A stretch of 64,000 nucleotides of DNA from Lysinibacillus sp. G4S2 (GTDB taxonomy: Bacteria; Bacillota; Bacilli; Bacillales_A; Planococcaceae): NCBI RefSeq assembly GCF_030348505.1, contig NZ_JAUCFJ010000002.1, positions 3,724,001 through 3,788,000 of the forward strand, read 5' to 3'. The position numbers were made by a program, and so were the translations under genes. The notes beneath the pieces are model-generated. The model was not told the origin of the DNA. It did not search any database and was given only the letters and a program-made list of their open reading frames with translations. Each line of letters opens with the position of its first letter. Position 1 is the first letter of the stretch. This document shows positions 63,992-64,000 of the stretch, in pieces.

Positions 63992-64000
63992 TTTATCACC

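Overview
The window is AT-rich chromosomal DNA from an endospore-forming Firmicute. Gene content and order follow the Bacillus subtilis lepA-spoIIP-gpr-rpsT-holA-comE-yqeMLK-nadD-yqeIHG-aroE block and the greA-udk-yrrONM-mltG-yrzB-ruvX-ireB-alaS-recD2-yrrB-mnmA-iscS-cymR block. spoIIP, gpr, an uninterrupted sigK, M-box and T-box leaders, and many TTG/GTG starts point to Bacillales. Lysinibacillus or a close relative (Planococcaceae/Caryophanaceae) is my inference; no rRNA or tRNA is present to confirm it.

Layout. 1-1140: 3' part of a secreted-protein gene with a stop codon in its signal peptide, and a 51-codon ORF. 1315-3141: lepA. 3160-6400: scarred region with a decayed acetyltransferase, a recombinase remnant, a possible IS605-type RNA relic, and an intact fmdA-fmdB formamidase pair. 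6414-8315: OatA-type acyltransferase. 9298-16890: spoIIP, gpr, rpsT, holA, yqzM and comEC/EB/EA. 17000-24000, where comER sits in B. subtilis: a Hen1/Pnkp RNA-repair operon, a DUF4085-like gene and a TumA/TumE-like toxin-antitoxin pair. 24199-31463: yqeM-rsfS-yqeK-nadD-yhbY-aroE-yqeH-yqeG, psd/pssA and sigK. 31662-44384: mtnN to alaS with a T-box. 45010-51435: magnesium locus. 51525-57835: hpaB-like gene, small ORF, polysaccharide deacetylase, recD2. 58206-60169: inserted eukaryotic-type hisA, a small partner and a small alarmone synthetase. 60230-63991: TPR gene, mnmA, iscS, cymR.

Main points of interest. (1) The magnesium locus has two near-identical, divergent M-box riboswitches. One precedes three tandem CorA paralogs. 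The other precedes a 37-codon ORF with its own terminator, then an MgtC-family gene and an MgtE-like protein that has only the cytosolic N and CBS domains and no membrane part. (2) hen1 is split by a 132-bp insertion of a structured repeat whose relatives lie in at least seven other places in the window. This shows the repeat is or was mobile, and that the RNA-repair operon carries a broken ligase-activating domain. (3) Several dispersed palindromic repeats and a roughly 49-bp tandem array fill the intergenic spaces.

Genes work together in recognisable sets: competence DNA uptake (comEA/EB/EC), spore formation and germination (spoIIP, gpr, sigK), tRNA modification (trhP1, trhP2, trmR, mnmA with iscS), phosphatidylethanolamine synthesis (pssA, psd), ribosome assembly and silencing (yqeH, yhbY, rsfS, lepA), and magnesium homeostasis.
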